Positions 17,138 to 26,385 are shown, counted from the stretch's first letter. The stretch is DNA of 64,000 bases from JASHPR01 sp963729365 (GCA_963729365.1 CAVSNQ010000022.1:310001-374000), one strand, 5' to 3'. The notes: generated from the sequence alone by a model not told the origin. Numbers and translations: made by a program.

Positions 17138-17962
17138 GTGAACGCAGCGCAGCCCGTCCCCGAGGGAGTGGACCCGGAGCGGCCGACGCCGGCCCGGATG
17201 TACGACTACTTTCTGGGCGGGACCAACAACTTCGAGGTCGACAGGGAACTGGGCGAGCGGCTCAAGGCGCTGGTGCCCGAGATCGGCGACTCGGCCTGGG
17301 CGAACCGGTCGTTCCACCAGCGCGCGGCCGGGTGGATAGCGGGCCGCGGGATACGGCAGTTCATCGACATCGGGGCCGGGCTGCCCACTCAGGGCAACAC
17401 TCACGACCTGGTGCAGCAGGTCGTCCCGGACGCCCGGGTGGTCTACGTGGACAACGATCCGATGGTGCTGGCGCACGGCAACGCGCTGCTCGGGGAGTCC
17501 GCGAACACGAAGATCATCATGGCCGACCTCCGCGACCCGGAGAGCGTGCTTGACCACCCGGACTTGCGCGCGCTCATCGACCTCGGCGAGCCGGTCGGCC
17601 TGCTGCTGACCGGCGTGCTGTACTTCGTGGCCGACGGGTCTGACCCCTGGGGGCTGGTCGACAGGTACGTGGCCGCGCTCGCGCCGGGAAGCTACCTGGC
17701 CCTGTCGCATCTCACCGCCGACAGCAAGCCGACACGCGCCGTGCAGGAGAGCGTGGACGTCTACTCGCGCGGCACCGAGAACATCCACTTCCGGTCGAAG
17801 GCCGATGTCGAGCGGTTCTTCGAGGGCCTGGAGCTGGTGCCTCCCTACGAGGGCGCGGGGCCCGTGGTCACCCACGTCGGGCTGTGGGGCGCCGAGGATC
17901 CGGGCCTGGCCGACACCGACGACTCGAGGTGGCTCTACTGCGGGGTGGCGCGGCGTCCCTGA
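17138..17962 (+). CDS. DUF574-type SAM-dependent methyltransferase
   Basis: A 274-residue protein of the Methyltransf_19 (PF04672) family, abundant in filamentous actinomycetes. The family opening PTPARMYDYFLGGTNNFEVD and the SAM-binding DIGAGLPTQGNTHDLVQ motif are clear, followed by YVDNDPMVL and the LLLTGVLYFV strand. Substrate unknown; many genomes carry tens of copies, sometimes next to XRE regulators, but no such partner is here. The GTG at 17138 gives the usual N-terminus. It stands alone between two operons. Confidence 0.9.
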   Translation: MNAAQPVPEGVDPERPTPARMYDYFLGGTNNFEVDRELGERLKALVPEIGDSAWANRSFHQRAAGWIAGRGIRQFIDIGAGLPTQGNTHDLVQQVVPDARVVYVDNDPMVLAHGNALLGESANTKIIMADLRDPESVLDHPDLRALIDLGEPVGLLLTGVLYFVADGSDPWGLVDRYVAALAPGSYLALSHLTADSKPTRAVQESVDVYSRGTENIHFRSKADVERFFEGLELVPPYEGAGPVVTHVGLWGAEDPGLADTDDSRWLYCGVARRP

Positions 17963-18017
17963 CCGGCCGGGGCCTGGCGAGATGCCGGTCACACCGGCTT
18001 GGACCGCCCGATACCCG

Positions 18018-18023
18018 TAGACT
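18018..18023 (+). promoter_or_regulatory. -10 element, probable leaderless promoter of the ABC exporter
   Basis: TAGACT lies 7 bases before the GTG at 18031, and no Shine-Dalgarno sequence precedes that GTG. Confidence 0.5.
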
Positions 18024-18030
18024 CGCGTGC

Positions 18031-18957
18031 GTGTGTTCCGCTCCGGCCGTCGAGATCAGCGGTCTGGTCAAGCACTACGGGCGCACCGTCGCTGTGGCGG
18101 GGCTGACGCTGCGGGCGGAGCGCGCGCAGGTGACCGCGATCCTCGGCCCGAACGGTGCCGGGAAGACCACCACGATCGAGATCTGCGAGGGTTACCGGCG
18201 GCCGGACCAGGGCACCGTGCGCGTGCTGGGCCTGGACCCGGTCAGGGACGGCCAGGCGCTGCGGCCGAAGGTCGGCGTGATGCTGCAGTCCGGCGGCATC
18301 CCGACCGCCGCCCGGGCCGGCGAGTACCTGCGGGTGATGGCCAGCTTCCACGCCCGGCCCATCGATCCGGCCCTGCTGCTTGACCGGCTGGGCCTCACCG
18401 GCTGCGCTCGCACCCCGTTCCGGCGGCTGTCCGGCGGCCAGCAGCAGCGGCTATCGCTCGCTGCTGCCGTGATCGGCCGCCCCGAACTGGTCTTCCTCGA
18501 CGAGCCCACGGCCGGGCTCGATCCCCAGGCCAGGCACGCGACCTGGAGCCTGATCGGCGGGTTGCGCGACGCGGGGGCAGGAGTCATCCTGACCACCCAC
18601 TACATGGAGGAGGCAGAACGCCTCGCCGACCAGGTCGCCGTGGTCGACCACGGCAGTCTCGTCGCCTCGGGAACCCCGGCCGAGCTGACGGGCACCGCCG
18701 GCCAGCTCAGGTTCCGTGCCGAGCCCGGCCTGGACACCGACAGCCTGCTGGCCGCGCTGCCGCCGGACAGCGCCGCCAAGGAGTCCCCGGCCGGGTACTA
18801 CGTGGTCGAGGTGCACGACCGGGTCGATCCCCAGCTGCTTGCGGCGGTCACGGCATGGTGCGCCGAGCGCGGCGTGCTCGCGCAGAGCCTGCGGATCGAG
18901 AACCGGACGCTTGAGGACGTCTTCCTCGAGCTGACCGGGCGGGAGCTCCGCTCGTGA
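18031..18957 (+). CDS. ABC-2 type transporter ATP-binding protein
   Basis: A 308-residue ATPase: Walker A GPNGAGKTT near residue 40, signature LSGGQQQR, Walker B LVFLDEPTAGLD and H-loop TTHYMEEAE. The C-terminal 80 residues form the domain typical of DrrA/CcmA-like exporters. It pairs with the overlapping permease gene (GTGA). Exporters of this type are a frequent neighbour of heme A synthase in actinobacteria, which is the case here two genes later. Substrate not predictable. The start is fixed by the leaderless promoter pattern, as the longer frame runs into the methyltransferase gene. Confidence 0.92.
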   Translation: MCSAPAVEISGLVKHYGRTVAVAGLTLRAERAQVTAILGPNGAGKTTTIEICEGYRRPDQGTVRVLGLDPVRDGQALRPKVGVMLQSGGIPTAARAGEYLRVMASFHARPIDPALLLDRLGLTGCARTPFRRLSGGQQQRLSLAAAVIGRPELVFLDEPTAGLDPQARHATWSLIGGLRDAGAGVILTTHYMEEAERLADQVAVVDHGSLVASGTPAELTGTAGQLRFRAEPGLDTDSLLAALPPDSAAKESPAGYYVVEVHDRVDPQLLAAVTAWCAERGVLAQSLRIENRTLEDVFLELTGRELRS

Positions 18958-19739
18958 CCGAGATTGCGGACGCCTGGCCCGCGCCCGCGCCAGGCGCCGC
19001 GCCGCTGCCGCGGATGGTCGGCGCCCAGGCCGGGCTTGAGCTGCGGACGCTGCTGCGCAACGGCGAGCAGCTCGTGCTGACCCTGATCATCCCGGTGCTG
19101 CTGATCGTCGCGTTCAGCCAGGAGAACCTGGTCAGTTACGGCCCCGGCAGCAGGATCGACTTCCTCGCCCCGGGCATCCTGGCGCTGGCCGTGATGTCCA
19201 CCGCGTTTACCAGCCAGGCGATCGCCACCGGATTCGAGCGCAGGTACGGGGTGCTCAAGCGGCTTGGCGCGACGCCGCTGTCCCGCCGCGGGCTGATCGC
19301 CGCGAAGACGCTCACCGTGCTGGCCGTCGAGGTCCTGCAGTCCGTCCTGATCGTGGTGGTGGCGCTGGCGCTCGGCTGGCACCCGCACGGCGGCCCCGCG
19401 GCGGCCGCATGGTCGATACTGCTGATGGTCGTGGGCACCGCGGCGTTCAGCGGGCTCGCCTTGCTGATGGCCGGGACGCTGCGCGCCGAGGCCACCCTGG
19501 CCGCCGCCAACCTGGTCTACCTGGTGATGCTCGGAATCGGCGGGGTGGTGTTCCCGCTGACGAAGTTCCCGGCGGGCGCGCGGCCGGTGCTGCTGCTGCT
19601 GCCGGCCGACGCGCTGTCCGATGGCCTCCGGTCGATGCTGCAGCTCGGCGGCGGCCTGCCCGTGCGTGACCTGCTGGTGCTGGCGGTCTGGGCGGTCGCG
19701 GGCATCGCGCTGGCCGTGCGCACCTTCCACTGGGAATAG
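18954..19739 (+). CDS. ABC-2 type transporter permease
   Basis: A 261-residue membrane protein with six hydrophobic segments, the first at about residues 38-58. The ERRYGVLKRLGATPLSRRG loop is the conserved coupling region of the ABC2_membrane family. It starts on a GTG that overlaps the ATPase stop by four bases, so the two subunits are made together and would form an exporter dimer. Confidence 0.92.
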   Translation: MTEIADAWPAPAPGAAPLPRMVGAQAGLELRTLLRNGEQLVLTLIIPVLLIVAFSQENLVSYGPGSRIDFLAPGILALAVMSTAFTSQAIATGFERRYGVLKRLGATPLSRRGLIAAKTLTVLAVEVLQSVLIVVVALALGWHPHGGPAAAAWSILLMVVGTAAFSGLALLMAGTLRAEATLAAANLVYLVMLGIGGVVFPLTKFPAGARPVLLLLPADALSDGLRSMLQLGGGLPVRDLLVLAVWAVAGIALAVRTFHWE

Positions 19740-19772
19740 CCGGAGCCTCCGGTCACCGTCTCCAGATCCCGG

Positions 19773-20747
19773 ATGCTCCGGCGTCCCGCCGGGGCCATGG
19801 GCGCGGTTCCGCCGTCGGCGCTCGTGATCACCGGCATCGTCTCGGTCCAGGTCGGCGCGGGCCTGGCCTGGCTGTTCGGCCAGGTCACGCCGGGCACGAT
19901 GACCGAGCTGCGGCTGTGGACGGCCGCGCTGCTGATGGCGGCGTTCGGCGGCCGGGGGCTGGCCCGGTCGGTCCGCGACCTGGTTCACGAGCGGGCCTGG
20001 CGGGACTCGGCGGTGGTCCTGGCGTTCGGCGTGACGATGGGGATCATGAACTTCTCGATCTACCAGTCGTTCGCGCGGATACCGCTGGGCATCGCGGTGA
20101 CCATAGAGTTCCTCGGGCCGCTGGCGGTCGCCGTGGCGTCCTCCCGGCGGCTGGTCGACCTGATCTGGGTGGCCCTGGCCGCCGCCGGGGTGGCGCTGCT
20201 CAGCGACGGCTGGTCCAGCCTCGCTCATGGCGCGGCGGGCGGCGGCAGGCCGGCTGCCGGGCTCGCGGTGACCGGCGTGGCCTTCGCGCTCGTCGCCGCC
20301 GCCGCCTGGGCCGCCTACATCCTGCTCAGCGCGTCGACCGGGCGGCGCTTCCCTGGGTCGTCCGGGCTGGCCATCGCCATGGTGGTCGCCGCCCTGGTGG
20401 TGACGCCGGCCGCGGCCGTGACCGGCTCCGCGGGGCACGGCTCCGCGCTGCGGGCCGACGTGCTCGGCACCGGCATCGCGGTCGGGCTGCTGTCGTCGGT
20501 CATCCCGTACCGGCTCGAGATGGAGGCGCTGCGCCGCATCCCGGCGCGGATCTTCGGAATCTGGATGAGCCTGGAGCCCGCGGTCGCCGCCATCGTCGGG
20601 CTGCTGCTGCTCAGCGAGGTACTCGCGCCGCGGGAGTGGGCAGCGATCGGCTGCGTGATCGTGGCCTGCGCCGGCGCGGCCCGCGGTCACCCGCCGGACC
20701 AGAGCGGTCCCGGACCGCCCGGTCCGGTCCCGCCCAGTCCCGGCTAG
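19773..20747 (+). CDS. EamA/DMT-family transporter (RhtA-like exporter)
   Basis: A 324-residue protein with ten predicted membrane helices in two EamA repeats; the second repeat ends MEALRRIPARIFGIWMSLEPAVAAIVG, which is the RhtA-like signature (threonine/homoserine-type efflux). The C-terminal 20 residues are Pro/Gly-rich. The start may be the ATG at 19773 or that at 19797; there is no clear ribosome site. The substrate is unknown. Confidence 0.85.
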   Translation: MLRRPAGAMGAVPPSALVITGIVSVQVGAGLAWLFGQVTPGTMTELRLWTAALLMAAFGGRGLARSVRDLVHERAWRDSAVVLAFGVTMGIMNFSIYQSFARIPLGIAVTIEFLGPLAVAVASSRRLVDLIWVALAAAGVALLSDGWSSLAHGAAGGGRPAAGLAVTGVAFALVAAAAWAAYILLSASTGRRFPGSSGLAIAMVVAALVVTPAAAVTGSAGHGSALRADVLGTGIAVGLLSSVIPYRLEMEALRRIPARIFGIWMSLEPAVAAIVGLLLLSEVLAPREWAAIGCVIVACAGAARGHPPDQSGPGPPGPVPPSPG

Positions 20748-20780
20748 TCCGGCGGCAGCCGGGTGCGGGACACTCTTACG

Positions 20781-21830
20781 ATGAGATTCGTGCCTGGCCA
20801 CCTAGCGGATGCGGTGCTGTCCCCGTCGCCTGCCTCGATGCGGCGCATCGCGCTGGCGGGCGTCGTGGCCAACGCCGGGATCATCATGACCGGCGCCGGG
20901 GTACGGCTCAGCGAGTCCGGGCTCGGCTGCCCGGACTGGCCCAGGTGCACGGCGACCAGCATCGTGGCCAGCGGAGCCACCGGTGACCCGCTGATCCACC
21001 GCTGGGTCGAGTTCGGGAACCGGCTGGTGACCGTCGCGATCTTCGTGGTCGCCGTTCTCGTCTGCGTCGCGGCCTGGCGGTACCGCCCGGACCGCACCGG
21101 CCGGCGGCGGCGTGACCTGCTGTGGCTGGCGTCGGCGCAGCCGGCCGGGATCGTGGCCCAGGCGGTTCTGGGCGGGATCGTGGTGCTGACCAAGCTCGAC
21201 CCGGTCTGGGTGTCCGTCCACTTCCTGTTCTCCATGGGCCTGGTGGCCGTCGCCGTGGCCCTGTACGTGCGGTGCGCCGAGGGCCGGGGGCCCGCCCGCC
21301 TCCTGGTCCCGCGCGAACTGCGGCTGTTCGCTGTTGGCGCCGTGGCGGTGCTCGGCCTCATGCTCGCGGCCGGCACCGTGGTGACCGGTACCGGGCCGCT
21401 GGCCGGCGAGGCCGACATTCCCCGCTTCCACCTGCCGCTCAGCGGCGTTACCCAGTTCCACGCGGATATCGGCTGGTTCCTGGGTGCGACGGTGATCGCG
21501 CTGGTGCTCGGGCTCCGGCTGACCTCGGCCCCGCGGCGGGCGGTCAGGCTGGGCTGGGTCCTGCTGGCGCTGATCGGCGCGCAGGGCGCTATCGGCTACG
21601 CGCAGTACTTCAGCGGGCTTCCGGCCGGCCTGGTCTGGGTGCACGTCGCCAACTCGGTGCTGATCTGGATCGTGGCGATCTTGCTGTTGTTCGCGCTCCG
21701 CGACCGGGGCACGGCGGGCATGACCGATCAGGCCCGGGCCGCCGAGGCCGGAGTCGCGGACGCCGCGACCTTCGCGCCGGCGGCCATCCCGCCCGGCGGG
21801 GCGCTGTCCCCGGATGCTCCGCGGCGGTAG
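20781..21830 (+). CDS. ctaA: heme A synthase (COX15/CtaA)
   Basis: A 349-residue membrane protein with eight helices in two four-helix halves. The heme-ligand histidines appear in LIHRWVEFGNR, SVHFLFSMG, QFHADIGWF and WVHVANSV. It converts heme O to heme A for the aa3 cytochrome oxidase. In many actinobacteria ctaB (heme O synthase) and tkt lie close by in this neighbourhood; here they do not follow. TACGAT at 20777 lies 7 bases before an in-frame GTG at 20790, so a leaderless start three codons later is possible. Confidence 0.93.
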   Translation: MRFVPGHLADAVLSPSPASMRRIALAGVVANAGIIMTGAGVRLSESGLGCPDWPRCTATSIVASGATGDPLIHRWVEFGNRLVTVAIFVVAVLVCVAAWRYRPDRTGRRRRDLLWLASAQPAGIVAQAVLGGIVVLTKLDPVWVSVHFLFSMGLVAVAVALYVRCAEGRGPARLLVPRELRLFAVGAVAVLGLMLAAGTVVTGTGPLAGEADIPRFHLPLSGVTQFHADIGWFLGATVIALVLGLRLTSAPRRAVRLGWVLLALIGAQGAIGYAQYFSGLPAGLVWVHVANSVLIWIVAILLLFALRDRGTAGMTDQARAAEAGVADAATFAPAAIPPGGALSPDAPRR

Positions 21831-22434
21831 CGGCGGCCGCGAGCCCGAGGCGGCGAGCCGGGTGATCAGGGCGGTCTCCAGGTGGCGGACCGCGAGCTCC
21901 GCAGTGACCGTCCTGGCCATCGACGGGCACGGCGCCGCTGGCAAGTCCACCATCGCGGACGCCGTCGCCGAAGCGACCGGGGCCGCGCTCGTCCATACCG
22001 ACGACTTCTTCCAGGCCCGGCCAGCTGCGGCGCCCGGCGGGCGGCCCCTGGCGGATTACTACGACTGGCGCCGGCTCCGGGCCCAGGCGCTCGAGCCGCT
22101 CCGGGCGCGGCGCGGCGCGGCGTTCCGCCGGTTCGACTGGGAACGCGGCCGCGGGCTCGACGGCCTGGTCACGGTCGGGCCGGGCGACCTGATCCTGGTC
22201 GAGGGCGTGTACTCCGCGGCCCCGGAACTCATCGACCTGGTGGACCGGTCGGTGTTCGTCAATACGCCCGAACATGAGCGGCTGCGGCGGCTCCGCAGCC
22301 GGGTGAGACCTGAGGAATGGGACGACGAATGGCTGATCGCGGAGCAGGCCTATTTCGGCCGGACCCGGCCGCCATCCTCATTCGATCTCATCGTGTCTGG
22401 TACCGGCCCGGCGCCCCGGGTGGCGTCGCGGTAA
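21814..22434 (+). CDS. uridine kinase-like P-loop kinase
   Basis: A 206-residue protein with Walker A GHGAAGKST at about residue 38 and the uridine kinase/phosphoribulokinase layout: VHTDDFF (substrate Asp), YYDWRRL, then LVEGVYS and the LID-like RLRRLRSR segment. It may phosphorylate a nucleoside or another small alcohol. The ATG overlaps ctaA by 17 bases, but the first 30 residues are not domain-like and a later start is possible. The TAA stop is part of the -10 box for the TPP riboswitch transcript. Confidence 0.8.
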   Translation: MLRGGSGGREPEAASRVIRAVSRWRTASSAVTVLAIDGHGAAGKSTIADAVAEATGAALVHTDDFFQARPAAAPGGRPLADYYDWRRLRAQALEPLRARRGAAFRRFDWERGRGLDGLVTVGPGDLILVEGVYSAAPELIDLVDRSVFVNTPEHERLRRLRSRVRPEEWDDEWLIAEQAYFGRTRPPSSFDLIVSGTGPAPRVASR

Positions 22435-22437
22435 AAT
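22432..22437 (+). promoter_or_regulatory. -10 box of the riboswitch-controlled importer operon
   Basis: TAAAAT, a near-consensus -10, overlaps the stop codon of the kinase gene and places the transcription start near 22444, just before the TPP aptamer. Confidence 0.6.
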
Positions 22438-22443
22438 AACCGC

Positions 22444-22542
22444 ACATTCCGCGGGAGCTCGGGCTGACCGGGCTGAGAGGGTGGCTGACCGCGCCACCGA
22501 CCGTCTGAACCTGACCGGGTAATGCCGGCGTAGGGAGGCTGC
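22444..22542 (+). promoter_or_regulatory. TPP riboswitch (THI element)
   Basis: The conserved core of the thiamine pyrophosphate aptamer is complete: CGGGAGC at the 5' side (22451-22458), GGCTGAGAGGG at 22480-22490, CTGAACCTGACCGGG at 22505-22519, and the invariant TAATGCCGGCGTAGGGA at 22520-22536. The last block runs straight into GGGAGG, the ribosome site of the GTG at 22544, so TPP binding should hide the ribosome site; no separate terminator hairpin is seen. It controls the peptide-type importer that follows. Confidence 0.93.
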
Positions 22543-22543
22543 C

Positions 22544-24433
22544 GTGAGGGGCCCGAGGCAAGTACACCGCACGGCGCTCAGGGCGCTCGCCCTCACCGCC
22601 ACTGCCGTCCTCGGCCTGGCGGCCTGCAGTTCCGGCAGCACGCCAGCGGCGGCCGGCGGCGGCACGCCGGTCAGCGGCGGCACCGCCTACTTCGCCGAGC
22701 AGCCGCTGACGCCGCCCACCTACATCTTCCCCCTGGTGTCCGGCCAGTACTTCACCGTCGCCAACACGAGTGACCTGCAGACCCTGCTCTACCTGCCGCT
22801 CTACTGGTACGGGGACCGGGGGAAGACCTCCATCGACTACCCGCTTTCGATCGGCGACCCGCCGGTCTACAGCGACGGCAACCGCGTGGTCACGATCACG
22901 CTCAAGCACTACGTCTGGTCCGACGGCGAGACCGTGAGCGCCCGTGACGTCGGGTTCTGGATCAACCTGCTCAAGGCCAACAAGGCCCACTGGGCGAACT
23001 ACGTCCCCGGCGGGTTCCCCGACAACGTCGTCGCGTGGAAGGCGCTCAGCCCCAGCACGGTGCAGCTCCGCCTGAACGCCAGCTACAACCCGTTCTGGTT
23101 CACCTACAACGAGCTGTCCCAGATCACTCCGCTGCCGATCGCCTGGGACCAGACGTCGCTGGACGCGAAGGCCCCGTCACCGGCGGCTGCGAACCTGCCC
23201 GACACCAGCACGGCGGGCGCGACGGCCGTCTACAACTTCCTGAACGGCCAGTCGACGGCGGTCGCGGGCTACGCGTCGAGCCCGGTCTGGTCGGTGGTCG
23301 ACGGCCCGTGGAAGCTGACCAGCCTGACCAGCGACGGCACCGCCTCGTTCGTGCCCAATCAGCGCTACTCCGGCCCGCAGAAACCGCGCCTGGCGAAGTT
23401 CGTCGAGCTGCCGTTCACTTCCGCCGCGGCCGAGTTCTCGGTCCTGCGCGCCAGCCCGGCCACCGGCGGCCCCGGCCGCTCCGGCCAGCAGATCTCGCTC
23501 GGCTACGTGCCGGACAACGACCTGCCGCAGCAGCCCGCCCTGCGGGCCCAGGGTTATCAGCTGGTCAAGGACTACCCGTTCGGCTTCGACTACTTCGAAC
23601 CGAACTTCAACAACCCGCAGGTCGGGCCGATCCTGAGGCAGCTGTACTTCCGTCAGGCGTTCCAGCACCTGGTCGACCAGACCGGGTGGATCCATGCCTA
23701 CTACGACGGCCTGGGCGTGCCCACCTACAGCCCGGTGCCCGCCAGCCCGGCGAATCCTTACGCGAATGCGGAGGCGTCGGTGAACCCCTACCCGTTCAGC
23801 GTGCCTGCCGCGGGGTCGCTGCTGGCCGCGCACGGCTGGAAAGTCGTCACGAACGGGGTCACCACCTGCTCGAGGCCGGGCACGGCCGCGGACGAGTGCG
23901 GCGCGGGCATCAAGGCCGGCCAGCCGCTCGCGTTCACGCTCATGTACCCCAGCGGGCTGCCCTACACCGATGGGTCCATGACCGACCTGCAGTCGGTCGC
24001 TCGGCTGGTGGGCATCGGGATCTCCCTGGACGAGGTGACCCAGACCACGATCGCCGCGACGATCGAGCCCTGCGCTCCGTCGTCGGCGGCCTGCAGCTGG
24101 GAACTCGGGAACTACGGCGAAGCCTGGCTCTTCGAGCCGGACCATTATCCGAGCGGCGACGAGATCTTCCAGACCGGCGCTCTCGGCAACGTGAACAACT
24201 ACTCCGATCCCGCGATCGACAACCTAATCAGCGCCACGACGACGACCGCGGCGGCCGGTGCCCAGGCCGCGCTCGACGCGTACGCCGATCAGGTCAGGCT
24301 GCAGCTGCCTGACTTCTGGCAGCCGAGCCCAGGGACCCTGGACACCGTCCAGTCGAACCTGCGCGGCTTCGTGCCGAACGCCTACGGCTTCATCAACCCG
24401 GAAGAGTGGTACTTCACGAAGGCATCCGGGTGA
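22544..24433 (+). CDS. peptide-type ABC transporter substrate-binding lipoprotein under TPP riboswitch
   Basis: A 629-residue extracytoplasmic binding protein (SBP_bac_5 family). It has a basic N-terminus, a hydrophobic stretch and a lipobox LAAC with Cys28 as the lipidation site. Family features include the YSDGNRVVTITLKHYVWSDG block and the late NYSDPAIDNLI segment. It is longer than typical DppA/OppA (about 540 residues). The TPP riboswitch directly upstream suggests the ligand is a thiamine-pathway compound (thiamine, HMP, a degradation product) or a thiamine-containing peptide; this is inference from regulation. No ATPase gene follows the permeases. Confidence 0.9.
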   Translation: MRGPRQVHRTALRALALTATAVLGLAACSSGSTPAAAGGGTPVSGGTAYFAEQPLTPPTYIFPLVSGQYFTVANTSDLQTLLYLPLYWYGDRGKTSIDYPLSIGDPPVYSDGNRVVTITLKHYVWSDGETVSARDVGFWINLLKANKAHWANYVPGGFPDNVVAWKALSPSTVQLRLNASYNPFWFTYNELSQITPLPIAWDQTSLDAKAPSPAAANLPDTSTAGATAVYNFLNGQSTAVAGYASSPVWSVVDGPWKLTSLTSDGTASFVPNQRYSGPQKPRLAKFVELPFTSAAAEFSVLRASPATGGPGRSGQQISLGYVPDNDLPQQPALRAQGYQLVKDYPFGFDYFEPNFNNPQVGPILRQLYFRQAFQHLVDQTGWIHAYYDGLGVPTYSPVPASPANPYANAEASVNPYPFSVPAAGSLLAAHGWKVVTNGVTTCSRPGTAADECGAGIKAGQPLAFTLMYPSGLPYTDGSMTDLQSVARLVGIGISLDEVTQTTIAATIEPCAPSSAACSWELGNYGEAWLFEPDHYPSGDEIFQTGALGNVNNYSDPAIDNLISATTTTAAAGAQAALDAYADQVRLQLPDFWQPSPGTLDTVQSNLRGFVPNAYGFINPEEWYFTKASG

Positions 24434-24434
24434 C

Positions 24435-25382
24435 GTGAGCGGATACATCGCCCGCCGCATCGCCCAGGCCGTGATCGTCGTGCTCGGGGTGACCGCGGTG
24501 ACCTTCATCCTCGAGCACCTGATCCCGGGCAGCCTGGCCAGGGCGATCCTCGGCACCCGGGCCAGCGGAGCCGAGATCGCGGCCTTCAACCGCGCCAACG
24601 GCCTGGACCATCCCCTCGTCGTGCAGTACCTCACCTTTCTCGGCCGCCTGGCCCGCGGCAATCTCGGCTTTTCCTACCGGCTGAACCAGAGCGTCGACTC
24701 GCTCGTCGTGCACCAGCTACCCAACGACGTGCTGCTCGTGGGCACGGCGCTGGCGCTGGCGCTGGCGATCGCCATTCCGCTCGGCGTCGTCCAGGCGGTG
24801 CACAGGAACCGGGCGATCGACCACGTGGCCACGTCCGCGGCGTTCGCGCTGTACTCGATGCCGTCGTACTGGCTGGCGATCCTGCTGATCGCGGGGCTCT
24901 CGATCAGCCTGCACGCCTTCCCGCCCGAGGCGCCGCAGTCAGCGACGGTCGGCGGGCTGCTCGCCGACCCCCGGGCCATGGTCTTGCCCGTGCTCACCCT
25001 CACGTTGGTGAACGTCGCGCTGTTCAGCCGCTACATGCGCTCCGCGGCCATCGCGACGCTGGCCGAGGAGTACGTGCGGGTGGCCCGGGCGAAAGGGCTG
25101 CCGGGCAGGCTGGTGCTGACCCGGCACGTCCTGCGCAACTCGCTGATCGCGGTCACGACGCTGGTCGGCCTGTCCTTCCCGGCGGTACTCACCAGCGGCC
25201 TGATCGTCGAGTACGTGTTCAACGTGCCCGGAGTCGGGCTCACCTATTACACGGCGGCGGTCAACGCCGACTACCCGGTCGAGCTCGGCGTCGCCGTTCT
25301 GGTCGGGATCGTCACGGTGCTCGGCAACCTGTTCGCCGACATCGCTTACGCGGTCCTCGACCCGAGGGTTCGCTATGAGTGA
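24435..25382 (+). CDS. peptide-type ABC transporter permease (DppB-like)
   Basis: A 315-residue membrane protein of the BPD_transp_1 family with six helices and the N-terminal GYIARRIAQAVIVV segment typical of DppB. The EAA coupling loop is EEYVRVARAKGLP, which contacts an ATPase on the inside. The GTG start is one base after the stop of the binding protein. It should form a heterodimer with the next gene product. Confidence 0.93.
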   Translation: MSGYIARRIAQAVIVVLGVTAVTFILEHLIPGSLARAILGTRASGAEIAAFNRANGLDHPLVVQYLTFLGRLARGNLGFSYRLNQSVDSLVVHQLPNDVLLVGTALALALAIAIPLGVVQAVHRNRAIDHVATSAAFALYSMPSYWLAILLIAGLSISLHAFPPEAPQSATVGGLLADPRAMVLPVLTLTLVNVALFSRYMRSAAIATLAEEYVRVARAKGLPGRLVLTRHVLRNSLIAVTTLVGLSFPAVLTSGLIVEYVFNVPGVGLTYYTAAVNADYPVELGVAVLVGIVTVLGNLFADIAYAVLDPRVRYE

Positions 25383-26334
25383 CAGCGTCCGGGCCACGGG
25401 CCTCCCGCCGGGCGCCGCCGTCGCTCCCCCGCCGGTGGCGCCGGCCCGGCCGGCCTCGCCGTCGGCGGCAGGCCCGCGCGCGCCGGGCCGCTTCGCGGGC
25501 AACTCGGCGCTGCGGGCCTTCGCCGGCCATCGTCTCGGCCTGATCGGCCTGGCGATCATCGCCGTCCTCGCGGTGTTCTGCTTTGCCGGACCGGTTCTGT
25601 ATCACACCGATCAGGTTCACGCGAACATCCAGCTCACGAACCTCCCGCCGGGTCAGGGCCGACCGCTCGGCACGGACGCCAACGGCTACGACATCCTCGG
25701 CCGCCTGATGGTGGGCGGCCAGATCACGCTGGAGATCGGCTTCGCGGTGGCGGTGCTCGCGACCGCGCTCGGCGTCGCCTGGGGCGCAGTCTCCGGCTTC
25801 ACCGGCGGCCTGGCCGACGCCGTCATGATGCGCGTGGTCGACATCGCGCTGGCCATCCCGGCGATCTTCCTGCTCATCTACCTGTCGTCGGTCTTCCGGC
25901 CCACGGTCCCGCTGCTGATCCTGGTGCTCTCGCTGCTGTCCTGGCTGGGGCCGGCCCGGCTGGTGCGAGGCGAGACGCTGTCGCTGCGCACGCGGGAGTT
26001 CATCCAGGCCGTCAGCGCCATGGGCGGGCGCAGGGTGCGCATCGTCGTGCGGCACCTCATCCCGAACACGTTCGGGACGATCGTGGTCAGCGCTACCTTC
26101 CAGGTCGCTGACGCGATCATCCTGCTCGCGACGCTGAGCTTCCTCGGCTTCGGGCTGCCGCCGCCGGCCGCCACCTGGGGCGGGATGCTGTCCCAGGGCA
26201 CCACGTACCTGCTCGACGGGTACTGGTGGGAGGTCTATCCGGCCGGTTTCATGATCATGCTCACCGTTGTGGCGTTCAATCTCGCCGGTGACGCGCTGCG
26301 GGACTCGTTCGACGCCAGGCTCCGGCCGCGCTGA
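25375..26334 (+). CDS. peptide-type ABC transporter permease (DppC-like)
   Basis: A 319-residue partner permease. It has a Pro/Ala-rich cytosolic N-terminus of about 45 residues, the DppC motif PLGTDANGYDILGRL (about residue 100) and the EAA loop REFIQAVSAMGGRRVRIV. It overlaps the DppB-like gene by eight bases. The operon ends here: the next gene is an alpha/beta hydrolase with its own promoter, so the importer has no ATPase of its own in this locus. Confidence 0.93.
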   Translation: MSDSVRATGLPPGAAVAPPPVAPARPASPSAAGPRAPGRFAGNSALRAFAGHRLGLIGLAIIAVLAVFCFAGPVLYHTDQVHANIQLTNLPPGQGRPLGTDANGYDILGRLMVGGQITLEIGFAVAVLATALGVAWGAVSGFTGGLADAVMMRVVDIALAIPAIFLLIYLSSVFRPTVPLLILVLSLLSWLGPARLVRGETLSLRTREFIQAVSAMGGRRVRIVVRHLIPNTFGTIVVSATFQVADAIILLATLSFLGFGLPPPAATWGGMLSQGTTYLLDGYWWEVYPAGFMIMLTVVAFNLAGDALRDSFDARLRPR

Positions 26335-26385
26335 CGGGGCCGGATGGTACGGCACCGGGGTATCGCGCCAGCGGTCTTGCTGCGG

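Noticed and set aside
18798..20801. 667-codon open frame on the minus strand
   Set aside because: It lies opposite the ABC permease and DMT transporter genes, its translation is Arg/Gln/His-rich with no domain, and its phase mirrors the GC-rich third positions of the plus-strand genes.
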